Positions 1 to 8,892 of a DNA stretch of 64,000 nucleotides are shown here, one piece after another (the stretch's first letter is position 1; each line of letters opens with the position of its first letter). Source of the DNA: Streptococcus marmotae (GTDB taxonomy: Bacteria > Bacillota > Bacilli > Lactobacillales > Streptococcaceae). The translations under genes were made by a program, and so were the position numbers. The stretch is taken from NCBI RefSeq assembly GCF_001623565.1, contig NZ_CP015196.1, positions 1,323,501 to 1,387,500 of the forward strand, in the 5' to 3' direction. The notes beneath the pieces were generated by a model that saw only the letters and a list, made by a program, of their open reading frames with translations, searched no databases and was not told the origin of the DNA.

Positions 1-546
1 AGCAAAAGCTAGTAAATAAATGCGATTACTTGCAACATTAAACGTTTGCATTCCATCGGTAAGGTGCTCAAAGGTTTTACTCTGGACTTCTTTTCCTTCC
101 TTGTCAAATTGGGTGAGGTTATTGGCAGACCATGTATAGAAAAAGTTTTGACTACTTCCCATTCCAATAGTAGAAGCGTGCTTGGTCTTTTGTACCTGTG
201 TTTTACCTGTATCAAAGTCGATGCTAAAAATAGCGGACGGAGGAGAAGATGAGTCCATTTCCTCTTTTCTATGTTGGAAGACAAGATAGCGTTTATCAAA
301 TGAAATAGCAGGATAGAGCGTCGTATTCGATGGAAGTTCAGAATGTTTGTCTTGTTTGATGACTTGGAGTTTATCGTTACGAATCTGGATGGCAGAGATA
401 GACTGGGTACCAATAAGGTAGGCATCTGCTTGTTCTGTTAACGGAATTTCCGGTAGCTTAGCAGGTATAAGCTTGGAGATAACCAGGTAACCCAGTAGTC
501 CAATAAAAGTGAAAATAATAGCTAGGATAAGTCGTTTACGGTTCAT
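1..546 (-). CDS. Secreted or membrane-anchored hypothetical protein, 3' end outside window
   Basis: The reading frame is open on the minus strand from an ATG at 546 to the window edge, so about 182 N-terminal residues are visible and the stop is missing. It begins with a short basic stretch (MNRKRL) and one hydrophobic segment (residues about 6-24), typical of an uncleaved signal anchor. The rest is soluble, with phrases such as DAYLIGTQ, ISFDKRYLVF and FSIDFDTGK that recall the strand repeats of extracellular beta-propeller proteins. I do not recognise the family, so the propeller idea is inference. It is transcribed divergently from the glutathione transferase gene, with 165 bp between the two starts. 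Confidence 0.7.
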   Translation of the reverse strand, partial: MNRKRLILAIIFTFIGLLGYLVISKLIPAKLPEIPLTEQADAYLIGTQSISAIQIRNDKLQVIKQDKHSELPSNTTLYPAISFDKRYLVFQHRKEEMDSSSPPSAIFSIDFDTGKTQVQKTKHASTIGMGSSQNFFYTWSANNLTQFDKEGKEVQSKTFEHLTDGMQTFNVASNRIYLLAFA

Positions 547-711
547 GCTACTTTACCTCCGGTACTTTTGACAATCTACTTTCTAAGGATAGTATAGCAT
601 ATAAAAGATAGAAAAGAAAGCGTTTTCTGGTTTTTGCGTATCAAATAATTGACATTTTTCCTAAAATTTTATAAGGTTAATACGAAGCGAAAAGAAGGGA
701 AGTCATAGATT

Positions 712-1494
712 ATGTCAGAATATGTAAAACCTCAAGTATGGGCGTGGGCAGATCAAAATGAAAAACGAGGCGGAAATCGTCCGACAGCTGGAAGCCGATT
801 TGAACAGGTCTTGCCACGAGGAGAACAGCCGTTACAAGTGTACTCGCTAGGAACTCCAAATGGGATAAAAGTCGCCATTATGTTAGAAGAGTTGAAAGAA
901 GCAGGCGTAGCAAATGCAGGTTATGACTTGTTTCGTATCAATATCAGTCAAGGTGATCAGTTTGGTTCAGACTTTGTTGAGATCAATCCAAACTCCAAAA
1001 TTCCTGCCTTAGTCGATCAATCAGGCAATGAAGATATTAAGGTCTTTGAATCGGCTCATATCTTGCTCTATTTGGCGGAAAAATATGGGCACTTTATCCC
1101 CGAAAATCTCCAAGATAAGACGGAGATGATGAATTGGCTTTTCTGGCAAACTGGAGCAGCCCCTTTTGTCGGAGGTGGTTTTGGTCATTTCTTCCATTAT
1201 GCTCCAACTGCACAAGAATACCCTATTAACCGTTATACTATGGAAACCAAGCGTCAGCTGGACCTCTTAGATCAATTATTGGCAACTCGTCCCTATATCG
1301 CAGGAGATGATTATACTATTGCAGATATTGCGATTTGGTCTTGGTACGGTCGGTTGGTAGAGGGCAATCTCTATCCAGGTTCGGCAGCATTTTTAGATGT
1401 CAAGTCTTATAAATATCTAACAGAGTGGACAGAAAAAATTGCGGCTCGCCCAGCTGTTCAGCGTGGACTAGCGGCAGAGTATCGTCCAATATAA
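712..1494 (+). CDS. yghU: YghU-type glutathione S-transferase / disulfide-bond oxidoreductase
   Basis: Cytosolic thioredoxin-fold enzyme of 260 residues, the usual YghU length. The long N-terminal extension before the GST fold (residues 1-45, with RGGNRPTAG and LPRG) is characteristic of YghU/YfcG-like nu-class transferases, which reduce disulfides using glutathione. The GST-N domain follows (YSLGTPNGIKVAIMLEE, then NPNSKIPALVD with the cis-proline and FESAHILLYLAEKYG). The all-alpha C-domain contains the N-capping stretch AGDDYTIADIAIW. AAGGGAAG lies about 12 nt upstream of the ATG, and a TTGACA at 649-654 is a plausible -35. It is monocistronic. The family assignment is strong; the physiological substrate is unknown. 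Confidence 0.9.
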   Translation: MSEYVKPQVWAWADQNEKRGGNRPTAGSRFEQVLPRGEQPLQVYSLGTPNGIKVAIMLEELKEAGVANAGYDLFRINISQGDQFGSDFVEINPNSKIPALVDQSGNEDIKVFESAHILLYLAEKYGHFIPENLQDKTEMMNWLFWQTGAAPFVGGGFGHFFHYAPTAQEYPINRYTMETKRQLDLLDQLLATRPYIAGDDYTIADIAIWSWYGRLVEGNLYPGSAAFLDVKSYKYLTEWTEKIAARPAVQRGLAAEYRPI

Positions 1495-1977
1495 TTTTAA
1501 TGCTCGTCAAAAATTAACATCTGGCATCGTTAACTCACCTTGCTTCAACAGCCCAGTGGACTGTTAAAGGTCGGAAATAAAGCTAGCAAAGAATTGGTCG
1601 CTAGCCTCTTCTAATAGAATGTTGCTTTATCAACGTTTTACAAGCCAGACAACTACTACGTCAAACTGTTAAAGCTATAAAAGAAACGGGGCTGAACACT
1701 TTTTATACGTAATCTTCCAGATTACATTATTTTGAGGATGAGTGCATCGCGCTCATCCTGGTTTGTCTCAAACTCTCAGCTAACTTACGTTTCCCCTGTG
1801 GTCTTTAGGACTATCACCGTCCGCAATTCTCAATTGCAAGGGGCAATCTGCGCTCGTTCTATTTCCAGCCTTCCACAATTCTCAATTGTGGAAGCTAGTC
1901 AGATGTTGATTTTTATAGAGTACAAATAATGAAAGAAAAAATCACACAAGTTTCAGCTGAGCTTGTGTGATTTTGGC
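1495..1977. repeat. Intergenic mosaic repeat (copy 1), no gene
   Basis: No convincing coding sequence. The stretch is built from short modules found again elsewhere in the window: GCTCGTCAAAAATTAAC (also near 48950), AGTGGACTGTTAA palindromes, a GCTAGC...CGCTAGCCTCTTCTA module followed by GAATGTTG...CGTTTTACA, a GGGGCTG...CACTTTT terminator-like module, and the TTGCAAGGGGC / CACAATTCTCAATTG modules. The 65-codon open frame at 1732-1929 is made entirely of repeat sequence. Other copies lie at 21466-22640, 51627-52420 and, inverted, 63130-63535. Confidence 0.7.
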
Positions 1978-2922
1978 TTATCTTTCGTTTACCTTGTTTA
2001 AAATATACTCTTTTAAATTAGGGTATTTTTCCAGATTAAATTTACGTGAAAAGAGGTGACCGAGAGCAATTCCCTTATCAAGCTGCGCCAAGTCTGCTTC
2101 GGAATCTGTCCATTCATAGGGGCGTCCGTCCCACCAGTTGATATAACGAAGATTGCCTTGAAATTCATCAGGAATATCATTGACAGGTTCATAGTGGTAG
2201 ATAGCGCTAAGCAGGTCGAGACGCTTGAGGACCATTGGCAAGTAGTACTCATCTGAGCAAAAAGTATGGTGGAAGTGTTTCTCGATGAAAGGGCGTTCCC
2301 TTAGAATGCTCATCAGGACTTCGTGATTAAAGGATTTCCACTGTGAAAAGCCATCAAAGCCCATTTCAGATCGTTTTCCATGTAATCGGTCTACCCGAAG
2401 CAAGGTCTGGATTTTCCGTTCGAATCGCTGGTAGAACTGTAGCAGTTTCCTTGGCAAAGGAGAGAGGGTGCGCGGAGTAATTTTCCGGAAAAAGTGGTAG
2501 TGTTCGACAGTGTGGTATAATTTGAACTGTTCTGCTTCTTCCTGATTGTAGCGGGTGATGAAAATCTTGTCCAACTTGTCAGCGAAGAAAGCATGAATCG
2601 TATCTTGTGACCGTAAGGGCAAATCAGTACCTGAAATGAGATGATAGAAGGCATAGGGGCCTTTTTCCGCGACAAATTGATAGAGTCGGAGCTCGCATTC
2701 GACAAGCGAGAAGTCTCCCCAGTAAACAGCCATTCGTGGCGTAAAATACACTGTAGAATGCTGGGCAACCGCTTGGATATGCTGAATATCATCGTCGCTC
2801 AATGGACTTCGTTTATCAATATGAATGAAGATGTCATTTCGTGGGTCATCTAATAAGGATATTTGGAAAGCCAATTGGTCAAATTTGTCATAAGCCATAA
2901 TGAGGTAGGCATGTTTGTGCAT
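1978..2922 (-). CDS. Core-2/I-branching-type beta-1,6-N-acetylglucosaminyltransferase
   Basis: Predicted cytosolic GT14-like glycosyltransferase of 314 residues. It opens with HAYLIMAYDKFDQ, then DDPRNDIFIHIDKR, YWGDFSLVECELRL, YHLISGTDLPLRSQ and CSDEYYLPM, the order of conserved blocks of bacterial core-2/I-branching proteins. I placed the start at 2922 because AAGGA lies 9 nt upstream of that ATG. The in-frame ATG at 2964 would add 14 residues and lacks a ribosome site. These enzymes usually decorate surface glycans; the acceptor here is unknown. It is divergent from the lipid flippase gene, with no other glycan genes nearby. It ends in the repeat region without an obvious terminator. Confidence 0.85.
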   Translation of the reverse strand: MHKHAYLIMAYDKFDQLAFQISLLDDPRNDIFIHIDKRSPLSDDDIQHIQAVAQHSTVYFTPRMAVYWGDFSLVECELRLYQFVAEKGPYAFYHLISGTDLPLRSQDTIHAFFADKLDKIFITRYNQEEAEQFKLYHTVEHYHFFRKITPRTLSPLPRKLLQFYQRFERKIQTLLRVDRLHGKRSEMGFDGFSQWKSFNHEVLMSILRERPFIEKHFHHTFCSDEYYLPMVLKRLDLLSAIYHYEPVNDIPDEFQGNLRYINWWDGRPYEWTDSEADLAQLDKGIALGHLFSRKFNLEKYPNLKEYILNKVNER

Positions 2923-2989
2923 AGAAGTGTATCCTTTAGGTGTAGAGAGTAGTTTAAAATTCATTTTATTCTACCTAAAATGTTCTGAT

Positions 2990-3018
2990 TTTACAAGTCA
3001 AGACTAAAAGTTTATAAT
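2990..3018 (+). promoter_or_regulatory. Promoter of the lipid flippase gene
   Basis: TTTACA at 2990-2995 and TATAAT at 3013-3018 with a 17-bp spacer. Transcription would start near 3025. That leaves the AAGGA at 3020-3024 outside the message and argues against the first possible ATG (3040). Confidence 0.75.
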
Positions 3019-3054
3019 GAAGGAACGACAGAATTTAGAATGAAAGACAGAGTT

Positions 3055-4695
3055 ATGACGGAAAATACAAAGACAAATAGTGCAACGCGACAGGAAAAAT
3101 TAGCAAAGGGAGTTGCTTGGCTGACCGCTGGGGATTTTATCAGTCGTCTCTTGGGGATTGCTTATATTATTCCATGGTTTATGTGGTTGGGCAGTCATCG
3201 GGCAGAGGCGAATGCCTTGTTTAGTATGGGTTACCAAATTTATGCGATTTTTCTCTTGATTTCAACAGTTGGTTTACCTGCTGCAGTTTCGAAACAGGTT
3301 GCTAAGTATAATGTATTGGGTCGTGAAGATACTTCCTATTATCTGGTCAAAGAATTTTTGAAATTGATGCTATTGGTTGGAGCTGTTTGTGCAGGAATCA
3401 TGTATCTTTCCTCAGGCCTTTTAGCAGAGTTATCGGGTTCTCGTGAGAAGCTCATACCAGTCATGTACAGTCTTGTACCTTCTTTGTTTGTTTTTCCGGT
3501 GATGAGTACCATTCGCGGCTTATTTCAGGGGCATCACAACATGATGCCGACAGCTGTTAGCCAGGTGATTGAGCAAGTCGTTCGAGTTATTTGGATTCTG
3601 ACGAGTACTTTCTATATTATGAAGTTGGGTTCGGGTGATTATCTGCAAGCAGTTGTCTATTCGACATTTGGTGCTTTTGTAGGCATGCTAGCCAGTATGG
3701 GGATTTTAGTCTATCTACTGTATAAAGAGGGGTTACTACAGAAAATTTTCAGACCCAAACCTGCGTCCGTAACAATTGATATTCAATCATTGATTATTGA
3801 AACAGCCAAGGAGGCAGTTCCGTTAATTGTGATGGGAAGTGCCTTTCAACTGTTTCAAACGGTGGATCAACTAACCTTCATCAAAACACTAGAAAAGATT
3901 ACAGACTACTCCAATTCAGAATTACTGGGGCTATATACCTATATGTTAGCCAACCCAAGTAAAATCACTATGTTGATTGTAGCGATTGCAGGATCTATTG
4001 GTAGTGTGGCCCTTCTCTTGATTACAGAGCATTTTGTGAAAAAAGATTGGAAAGGGACAGCAGAATTACTGGTCAACAATATTCAAATGCTATTGATGTT
4101 GATTATTCCCGCTATGACAGGCACCTTGCTTTTGGCACGCCCGATTTACACAGTCTTCTACGGTCCGGCAGAGCCGATTGCCATCTATCTCTTTATTGCC
4201 AATATTTATCTGATTTTCTTCCAAGGTCTTTATATGGTCTATAACGTCATGATTCAAGCCCTCTTTGAAAATCGAAAAGCTATTTTGTACTTTTTTATTG
4301 GCTTTGGGATAAAAATAGTGTTACAAATTCCCTTTTTATATCTATTCCAGGCTTATGGTGCACTTTTATCAACAGCGGTTGGAATGGGAGTGTCAATTGT
4401 CTTGTTTGCACGTCGGATTCAACAGGTAGTTCCAATCAATTACAACAAGGTAGCTAAGGACTTTATGACGATTGGAGGAGTCTCTTTGATAATGGCTGTT
4501 TTCGTTATACTATCAGAGTTGCTACTCAATCGTGTGACTCCAGCAACAGGCTATGTTTCTAGTGCTGTTCATGTTGGGATTTCGGGGGTGCTTGGTGTTG
4601 CAGTCTTTGTGCTATTGACATTAAAAACACGTCAATTGGATCGCTTGCTTGGCGCTCGGGCTGTTGCCTTGCGTAAAAAATTACATATTTCATAG
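3055..4695 (+). CDS. ytgP: Lipid II flippase of the YtgP/MurJ family (MOP superfamily)
   Basis: Integral membrane protein of about 546 residues with roughly 14 hydrophobic segments. The opening KLAKGVAWLTAGDFISRLLG...IPW is the classical start of the Firmicute YtgP/Amj-replaceable MurJ group, which flips undecaprenyl-linked peptidoglycan precursors across the membrane. Conserved charged or polar positions in membrane segments are present (SRLLG near residue 28; STIRGLFQG near 160; FQLFQTVDQLTF near 275). An in-frame ATG at 3040 would add five residues, but the promoter at 2990-3018 favours 3055, where GAAAGA precedes the ATG by about 8 nt. Other members of the superfamily flip polysaccharide units, so substrate is inferred from family. 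A terminator follows directly. Confidence 0.85.
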   Translation: MTENTKTNSATRQEKLAKGVAWLTAGDFISRLLGIAYIIPWFMWLGSHRAEANALFSMGYQIYAIFLLISTVGLPAAVSKQVAKYNVLGREDTSYYLVKEFLKLMLLVGAVCAGIMYLSSGLLAELSGSREKLIPVMYSLVPSLFVFPVMSTIRGLFQGHHNMMPTAVSQVIEQVVRVIWILTSTFYIMKLGSGDYLQAVVYSTFGAFVGMLASMGILVYLLYKEGLLQKIFRPKPASVTIDIQSLIIETAKEAVPLIVMGSAFQLFQTVDQLTFIKTLEKITDYSNSELLGLYTYMLANPSKITMLIVAIAGSIGSVALLLITEHFVKKDWKGTAELLVNNIQMLLMLIIPAMTGTLLLARPIYTVFYGPAEPIAIYLFIANIYLIFFQGLYMVYNVMIQALFENRKAILYFFIGFGIKIVLQIPFLYLFQAYGALLSTAVGMGVSIVLFARRIQQVVPINYNKVAKDFMTIGGVSLIMAVFVILSELLLNRVTPATGYVSSAVHVGISGVLGVAVFVLLTLKTRQLDRLLGARAVALRKKLHIS

Positions 4696-4726
4696 AAAAG
4701 TCTCATTCCCGAGATTTTTCTTTTTT
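4696..4726 (+). terminator. Intrinsic terminator after ytgP
   Basis: AAAAGTCTC pairs with GAGATTTTT around the loop ATTCCC, followed by CTTTTTT. It separates the flippase gene from the pyrH-frr unit. Confidence 0.8.
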
Positions 4727-4798
4727 ATCTGCTCATCAGACTACATAAAATGAAAATTTTATGATAAAATGATAAAGATAGAATAGAGGAGTAAGATG

Positions 4799-5530
4799 AT
4801 GAAACCAAAATATGAACGTATTCTTATAAAATTATCTGGAGAAGCCTTGGCTGGTGAACGTGGTGTAGGAATTGATATTCCAACCGTTCAAAAAATGGCG
4901 CAAGAAATTCAAGAAGTAGCTGCTTCAGGTGTTCAGATTGCTTTGGTCATTGGTGGTGGAAATCTTTGGCGTGGCGAGCCAGCTGCGGCAGCTGGTATGG
5001 ATCGTGTTCAGGCAGACTATACTGGTATGCTTGGGACGGTGATGAATGCCTTGGTCATGGCAGATGCACTGCAACAGTTTGGTGTTGATACTCGTGTGCA
5101 GACAGCCATTGCCATGCAATCAGTCGCAGAGCCGTATATCCGTGGACGTGCCTTGCGCCATTTAGAAAAAGGTAGAATTGTCATTTTTGGTGCAGGAATT
5201 GGCTCTCCTTATTTTTCAACAGACACAACGGCAGCCCTTCGTGCGGCTGAGATTCAGGCAGAAGCCATTTTAATGGCGAAAAATGGGGTGGACGGTGTCT
5301 ACAATGCTGATCCGAAAAAAGACGCAAATGCTGTGAAGTTTAACGAGTTGACTCACCGAGAAGTGATTAGTCGAGGCTTGAAAATCATGGATGCGACAGC
5401 CTCTACCTTATCGATGGACAATGACATTGACCTTGTTGTCTTTAATATGAATGAGCCTGGCAATATCAAACGAGTGGTATTTGGCGAACAAATCGGAACA
5501 ACGGTTTCAAATAACAAAGAAGCAAAATAA
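4799..5530 (+). CDS. pyrH: UMP kinase
   Basis: Cytosolic hexameric enzyme that phosphorylates UMP to UDP with ATP, the step feeding all pyrimidine nucleotides. The 243-residue product has the amino-acid-kinase fold signatures: [13 protein letters not shown] at the N-terminus, [10 protein letters not shown] (phosphate loop), the regulatory/UMP region [14 protein letters not shown], and [15 protein letters not shown]. Two ATGs are adjacent (4796 and 4799); GAGGAG is 7 nt from the second, which I prefer. The stop is 10 nt before frr, the near-universal pyrH-frr pairing. Confidence 0.97.
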   Translation: MKPKYERILIKLSGEALAGERGVGIDIPTVQKMAQEIQEVAASGVQIALVIGGGNLWRGEPAAAAGMDRVQADYTGMLGTVMNALVMADALQQFGVDTRVQTAIAMQSVAEPYIRGRALRHLEKGRIVIFGAGIGSPYFSTDTTAALRAAEIQAEAILMAKNGVDGVYNADPKKDANAVKFNELTHREVISRGLKIMDATASTLSMDNDIDLVVFNMNEPGNIKRVVFGEQIGTTVSNNKEAK

Positions 5531-5540
5531 AGGAGATTTT

Positions 5541-6098
5541 ATGACAAAAGAAATTATTTCAAAAGCGCAAGAGCGCATGGCACATTCGCATCAAAGTTTA
5601 GCACGTGAGTTTAGCCATATTCGTGCAGGTCGTGCTAATGCAAGCCTATTAGACCGCATTTCAGTTGAGTACTACGGAGCAGATACTCCGCTCAACCAGT
5701 TGGCAGGGATTACCGTTCCAGAGGCGCGTGTTCTATTGATTACTCCATTTGATAAGTCTATCTTGAAGGACATTGAGCGTGCGCTTAACGCTTCTGATCT
5801 TGGTTTAACACCGCAATCTGACGGTACAGTTATTCGCTTGGTCATTCCAGCCTTAACAGAAGAGACACGTAAAAGCTTGGCCAAAGATGTGAAGAAGGTT
5901 GGAGAAAATTCGAAAGTGGGTATCCGCAACATTCGCCGTGATGCCATGGACGAAGCAAAGAAAGCGGAAAAAGCCAAAGAAATTACAGAAGATGAGTTGA
6001 AAACACTTGAAAAAGATATTCAAAAAGTTACCGATGATGCTATTAAGAAAATTGATCAAATGACAGCTGAGAAGGAAAAAGAACTCTTGGAAGTCTAA
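5541..6098 (+). CDS. frr: Ribosome recycling factor
   Basis: Works with EF-G to split post-termination ribosomes. The product is 185 residues, the normal RRF length, with [30 protein letters not shown] and [16 protein letters not shown] as the family's best-conserved blocks. The start at 5541 is set by AGGAG six nt upstream; an open frame extends further upstream but lies inside pyrH. Co-transcribed with pyrH. Confidence 0.97.
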   Translation: MTKEIISKAQERMAHSHQSLAREFSHIRAGRANASLLDRISVEYYGADTPLNQLAGITVPEARVLLITPFDKSILKDIERALNASDLGLTPQSDGTVIRLVIPALTEETRKSLAKDVKKVGENSKVGIRNIRRDAMDEAKKAEKAKEITEDELKTLEKDIQKVTDDAIKKIDQMTAEKEKELLEV

Positions 6099-6115
6099 GG
6101 AAAATGTAGGGGCGG

Positions 6116-6136
6116 GGCTGTTGCCTTAGCCTTTTT
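6116..6136 (+). terminator. Possible weak terminator after frr
   Basis: GGCT and AGCC flank a short loop and are followed by TTTTT. The stem is short, so this may only partly stop transcription. The remaining bases up to the next gene (6137-6250) show nothing I can name. Confidence 0.45.
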
Positions 6137-6250
6137 GGCGTTACGGAGCCGTTATACTCAGGCTAGTTGGACAAGATTCTACAGAAGATGCACGAATGCA
6201 TAAGAACAATCTGTCGCTAACTACCTGATAATAGAAATAGAAAGAATGAT

Positions 6251-7105
6251 ATGAACCAATTATTAGCGACCATTATCACGGGTCTGGTAACAGATGAAAA
6301 CAAAGAATATTACTTTGTCCAAAAGGAAGGGCAGACCTTTGCTTTGGCAAAAGAAGAAGGAGTACACCAATTAGGTGAGTCTGTTAAGGGCTTTGTCTAT
6401 ACAGATATGAAGCAAAAACTTCGTTTGACGACCAAAGAAGTGACGGCAACCCGTACGAGTTTTGGCTGGGGAGAGGTGACAGAAGTCCGCCGTGATTTGG
6501 GTGTCTTTCTTGATACCGGTTTACCAGACAAGCAAGTGGTTGTCTCACTAGATGTGCTGCCAGAAATCAAAGAGTTGTGGCCAAAAAAGGGTGATAGGCT
6601 GTATGTTCGATATGATGTGGACAAGAAGGATCGCATTTGGGCACTTCCGGCATTTCAAGAAGACTTTCAACGTTTGGCAGGACCAGCCTATGACAATATG
6701 CAAAACCAGAACCTACGTGCCATTGTGTATCGTTTGAAGCTGAGTGGGACCTTTGTTTACCTACCAGATAACAATATGTTAGGCTTTATTCATCCAAGCG
6801 AGCGGTATACAGAGCCACGTTTGGGTGAAGAATTGCAGGTACGGGTCATCGGATATCGGCAGGTAGATCGGACCTTAAATTTGTCTGTTAAGCCACGTTC
6901 TTTTGAGATGTTAGAAAATGATGCGCAGATGGTCTTGACGTATTTAGAGAGCACTGGCGGTTTTATGACCTTAAATGACAAATCATCTCCAGATGAGATT
7001 AAGGCGACATTTGGGATTTCAAAAGGTCAATTTAAAAAAGCCCTTGGTGGTTTAATGAAGGCTGGAAAAATTAGGCAGGACGAATTGGGGACAGAGTTAA
7101 TCTAG
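6251..7105 (+). CDS. cvfB: S1-like RNA-binding protein of the CvfB family
   Basis: Cytosolic protein of 284 residues, full length for CvfB/YitL, which in other Gram-positives binds RNA and affects virulence gene expression. It contains successive S1-type beta-barrel segments (around LGVFLDTGLPDKQVVV and GTFVYLPDNNMLGFIHPSE) and ends in a winged-helix-like module (MTLNDKSSPDEIKATFGISKGQFKKALGGLMKAGKI). It follows pyrH-frr as in other streptococci. No strong Shine-Dalgarno precedes the ATG. The targets are unknown. Confidence 0.9.
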   Translation: MNQLLATIITGLVTDENKEYYFVQKEGQTFALAKEEGVHQLGESVKGFVYTDMKQKLRLTTKEVTATRTSFGWGEVTEVRRDLGVFLDTGLPDKQVVVSLDVLPEIKELWPKKGDRLYVRYDVDKKDRIWALPAFQEDFQRLAGPAYDNMQNQNLRAIVYRLKLSGTFVYLPDNNMLGFIHPSERYTEPRLGEELQVRVIGYRQVDRTLNLSVKPRSFEMLENDAQMVLTYLESTGGFMTLNDKSSPDEIKATFGISKGQFKKALGGLMKAGKIRQDELGTELI

Positions 7106-7161
7106 TTGTGACCCTTGTCCGTTTTGATTCGTTATATAGATAAAGTTATAGGAGAGACAGA

Positions 7162-8517
7162 GTGAAGAAAGTTTTAGCATGGTGCTTGGCGTTGCTATTA
7201 TCCACTATTTCGGTTCCTGTTTGGGCGGATGAATTGATGGATATTACACGAGCTGCAGGTTATGAGGTGAGTGACATCAACCGGCCTAGATCCTCTATCA
7301 TTATTGATGGCAATACGGGTGCTATTTTATGGCAAGATAATCCTGACGAAGTGCGTGACCCTGCAAGTATGAGCAAGGTGATGACACTTTACCTCGTTTA
7401 TGAAGCGATAGGTCAAGGAAAACTAACAGAAGAAACGGTTATTACAGCGACAGAAGCCGACCAGGCTGTTGCAGGGATTTATGAAATTTCGAATAATAAA
7501 ATTGTTGCAGGAGTAGATTATACCGTTGGCGAATTGATCACCATGACGGCTGTCCCGTCTTCAAATGCAGCGACCATCATGCTGGCAAATTATCTTTCAA
7601 ACAATAACCCAGATACCTTTTTGGATATGATGAATGCCAAATCGCAAGAGTTGGGAATGACCAATACGTATTGGTATAATGCAAGTGGGGCTGCGGCGAG
7701 CGCTTTTCAGGGGTATTATAATCCAACACGATATGATCATGATGCTACCAATCAAACGACGGCAAGAGACTTGGCTATTTTAGTTTATCATTTTTTGAAA
7801 AACTATCCTGCAATTTTAGAACATACCAAACACCCAGTAGTGACAGTCAAAGCAGGCACTCCGTATGAAGAGACCTTTGAAACCTATAATTATTCTTTGC
7901 CAGGTGCTCAGTACGGCATTGAGGGGGTAGATGGATTGAAAACAGGATCGAGCCCGAGTGCTGGCTTTAACTACATTGCAACGGCAAAACGTGGAGAACA
8001 GCGATTGATCAGTCTTATTATGGGAGTAGGGGATTGGTCAGATCAAAATGGAGAGTATTATCGTCATCCATTTGGCAATGCCTTGCTAGAAAAAGCCTAT
8101 GCGGATTACGAATATCGTAAGATAGTAGATGCCGGGAAGCAGCTTATCAACGGAAAAAACTATGAATTGGCTTCCGATCTTTATGCGACAATTCGTAAGG
8201 GTGAAACACCAAATTATATAGTTGAAAACAATCAATTACGAGTTGATAATGGTTTGGAAAGTGTCAGCCCAATGATTTCAGCCGGTGTACCAGTAGAAGA
8301 TATCTCTGGAATAAACCTTACAAAGAAACAATTGAGCGAAAAAGTTAGTTTGGGAGAGTTGCTCAGAAAACCATGGATATGGGGAGTAGGAGTGTTCTTC
8401 CTGGTAGCTGCTTTGTTAGTATGGATTTTAAGTCTGAGTCATAAAGAACAGAGTCAGCGGCTGATGGGAGATGAGACGGACTATCGTCCACGGCGCAGTC
8501 GTCGTAGAAGAAGATAA
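7162..8517 (+). CDS. dacA: D-alanyl-D-alanine carboxypeptidase (PBP3/DacA)
   Basis: Low-molecular-mass penicillin-binding protein that trims the terminal D-Ala from peptidoglycan stem peptides outside the membrane. The 451-residue product starts with GTG after GAGAGA. It has a signal peptide (about residues 1-22, ending VWADE) and the three catalytic motifs: SMSK near residue 70, SSN near 132 and KTG near 260. The small C-terminal beta domain follows, then a membrane anchor (residues about 405-425) and a strongly basic tail rich in Arg. All catalytic residues are present, so it should be active. Followed 17 nt later by yozE. Confidence 0.93.
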   Translation: MKKVLAWCLALLLSTISVPVWADELMDITRAAGYEVSDINRPRSSIIIDGNTGAILWQDNPDEVRDPASMSKVMTLYLVYEAIGQGKLTEETVITATEADQAVAGIYEISNNKIVAGVDYTVGELITMTAVPSSNAATIMLANYLSNNNPDTFLDMMNAKSQELGMTNTYWYNASGAAASAFQGYYNPTRYDHDATNQTTARDLAILVYHFLKNYPAILEHTKHPVVTVKAGTPYEETFETYNYSLPGAQYGIEGVDGLKTGSSPSAGFNYIATAKRGEQRLISLIMGVGDWSDQNGEYYRHPFGNALLEKAYADYEYRKIVDAGKQLINGKNYELASDLYATIRKGETPNYIVENNQLRVDNGLESVSPMISAGVPVEDISGINLTKKQLSEKVSLGELLRKPWIWGVGVFFLVAALLVWILSLSHKEQSQRLMGDETDYRPRRSRRRRR

Positions 8518-8534
8518 GTGGAAAGTGAGCAGTC

Positions 8535-8750
8535 GTGAGAAAAAGTTTTTATAGTTGGCTAATGACGCAGCGCAATCCTAAAAGCCATGAGCCAGCTGCT
8601 ATTCTAGCAGATTTGGCCTTTGAAGAAGCGGATTTCCCAAAGCAATCTGATCATTTTGATGAAGTGAGTCGTTTTTTAGAAGAGCGGGCAAGTTTTAGTT
8701 TTTCCATGTCAGACTTTGACCGAATATGGGAAGATTATCTAGCTCATTAA
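8535..8750 (+). CDS. yozE: YozE family small protein (UPF0346)
   Basis: A 71-residue acidic protein of unknown function with a predicted all-helical SAM-like fold. It matches the family in size and in the pattern [33 protein letters not shown]... and the ending [11 protein letters not shown]. It starts with GTG. The same neighbour pair (yozE then phoH) recurs in streptococci. Confidence 0.9.
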   Translation: MRKSFYSWLMTQRNPKSHEPAAILADLAFEEADFPKQSDHFDEVSRFLEERASFSFSMSDFDRIWEDYLAH

Positions 8751-8830
8751 CTTTTATAATACGTAGAAAAAGTATATCTTGCCTGTTTGATTACGAACAA
8801 ATGTGAAAGACCAGTCATTTTTGACTGATA

Positions 8831-8855
8831 AAAAACGTCCAAGGGACGTTTTTTT
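8831..8855 (+). terminator. Intrinsic terminator after yozE
   Basis: AAAAACGTCC pairs with GGACGTTTTT around AAG, followed by a T-run. The end of the T-run abuts the phoH -10 element, so terminator and next promoter are packed back to back. Confidence 0.9.
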
Positions 8856-8863
8856 GGTATAAT
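8855..8863 (+). promoter_or_regulatory. Extended -10 promoter of phoH
   Basis: TGGTATAAT is a perfect extended -10. The -35 would lie inside the yozE terminator and is not conserved, as often seen with extended -10 promoters. Confidence 0.7.
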
Positions 8864-8892
8864 AGAAAAAAGACCGATAAAGGAGCAAGCTA

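Noticed and set aside
1732..1929. 65-codon ORF between yghU and the glycosyltransferase
   Set aside because: It consists of dispersed repeat sequence that is also found in other intergenic regions, with no ribosome site.
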